Shown here in pieces: positions 63,467 through 64,000 of a DNA stretch of 64,000 nucleotides. The stretch's first letter is position 1. The number at the start of each line of letters is the position of its first letter. This DNA comes from an uncultured Christensenellaceae bacterium. Its GTDB lineage: Bacteria; Bacillota; Clostridia; Christensenellales; UBA3700. The stretch covers positions 449,952 to 513,951 of the forward strand of contig CALWKW010000002.1 in NCBI GenBank assembly GCA_944381365.1, written 5' to 3'. The translations under genes and the position numbers were made by a program. Below the pieces are notes generated by a model. That model saw only the letters and a list, made by a program, of their open reading frames with translations, had not been told where the DNA came from and ran no database searches.

Positions 63467-64000
63467 TTATTTTCCGCTGTCGCCGTAGTTGGACAACACT
63501 CTCGCCGAAGGGTCGTTTACATCACAGCCCTTCCAAGATTTGTTGGGCATCCAGAAATCTACTATCATCTCTGCCTGACCGGGATAGTATTTTTCAAATA
63601 TTTCTCTGTACAACAGCGATTCCTTCGTAAAAGGTCTTGCATGCGTGTACTTTTTGCATTTTTCTTCAAACTCTTTGTCGGTATAATACTGTTCTGCGTA
63701 TTCCTTGAGATAGTCCACCATCGAATGTCCTACCGCATCCGAAAAGGCTGCCTTTTCTCTCATGAGTATGTCTTCGGGCAGATAATCGCCCTCAAACGCC
63801 TTTCTCAAAAGATACTTGCCTTTGTTGTATCGATTGAGTTTTTTCTCGGGATCTATGCTCATCACATATTTGACAAAATCCAAATCGCCGAAAGGAACTC
63901 TCGCTTCCAATGAGTTTACAGATATACATCTGTCGGCACGAAGCACATCGTACATATAAAGCTCTGATATTCTCTTTTCTGCTTCTTGCTGAAAAGCCTC
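63467..64000 (-). CDS. asnB: asparagine synthase (glutamine-hydrolysing), C-terminal part
   Basis: The frame is open to the window edge, so the N-terminal glutaminase and most of the synthetase domain are outside. The visible 177 residues match the AsnB end: RADRCISVNSLEARVPFGD, EKKLNRYNKGKYLLRKAFEG, LREKAAFSDAVGHSMVDYL (as MREKAAFSDAVG) and a Trp-rich end with WMPNKSWKG. It converts aspartate to asparagine. It lies 63 bases upstream of guaA with no terminator. Confidence 0.93.
   Translation of the reverse strand, partial: EAFQQEAEKRISELYMYDVLRADRCISVNSLEARVPFGDLDFVKYVMSIDPEKKLNRYNKGKYLLRKAFEGDYLPEDILMREKAAFSDAVGHSMVDYLKEYAEQYYTDKEFEEKCKKYTHARPFTKESLLYREIFEKYYPGQAEMIVDFWMPNKSWKGCDVNDPSARVLSNYGDSGK

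Overview
The window reads as chromosome from a low-GC, Gram-positive, Clostridia-like anaerobe, probably host- or gut-associated. Supporting signs are AT-rich intergenic DNA, AGGAGG-type ribosome sites, TTGACA/TATAAT promoters with 17-base spacers, a T-box leader, a YyaC-type sporulation protein, many lipoproteins, glycan-degrading enzymes and a BspA-type leucine-rich repeat protein. The species cannot be named from sequence alone. Most genes lie on the minus strand. The plus-strand islands are cvpA, a tRNA, a small HTH gene, and the block from about 42.6 to 54.6 kb.

Region by region. 0-8 kb: a mannose/fucose glycan locus with a GntR regulator, a two-domain mannose-6-phosphate isomerase, a ROK sugar kinase, a GH38-like DUF5054 protein and a secreted GH29 fucosidase. 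8-15.7 kb: housekeeping genes (ftsH, yyaC, cvpA, a lipoprotein) and a cysE-cysS operon under a T-box with a probable cysteine specifier. 15.8-20.8 kb: an O-antigen-ligase-like protein with an apparently leaderless mRNA, a Wzz-like protein, a ferritin-like helical protein, tRNA-Ser with a duplicated 3' end, and a lipoprotein. 21-25.3 kb: a small HTH protein, a membrane/coiled-coil gene pair with a possible frameshift, and a BspA-type LRR lipoprotein. 25.5-34 kb: an old-yellow-enzyme-type reductase, a two-gene STAND NTPase plus membrane protein module, and a lone RACE-type corrinoid activator. 34-40.3 kb: a phosphate operon pstS, a fused pstC-pstA, pstB, phoU, phoR, with a probable Pho box. 40.4-43.8 kb: a DUF4838 lipoprotein and azlCD.

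The 43.9-54.6 kb block looks accessory. It holds an 852-bp tandem duplication of a complete small transcription unit, then an ECF-like sigma factor, a secreted papain-like protein, a probable anti-sigma factor, a secreted protein gene bracketed by a perfect 15-bp inverted repeat, and four ABC exporter genes of the MacB/FtsX type. Two promoters share TGTCACACTTT-N13-AGTCTA and probably define the regulon of the local sigma factor; a third, partial match lies before the duplicated unit. From 54.7 kb to the end are biosynthetic genes: dapL, then an apparent asnB-guaA-purF-carA-carB run for glutamine-dependent nucleotide and amino-acid synthesis.

The best candidates for an undescribed system are the STAND module (27.8-32.5 kb, with a HEPN-like RNxxxxH motif, a NACHT-like ATPase, helical repeats and a two-TM partner) and the sigma/protease/anti-sigma/ABC block. 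The membrane/coiled-coil pair at 21.3-22.9 kb is a weaker third.
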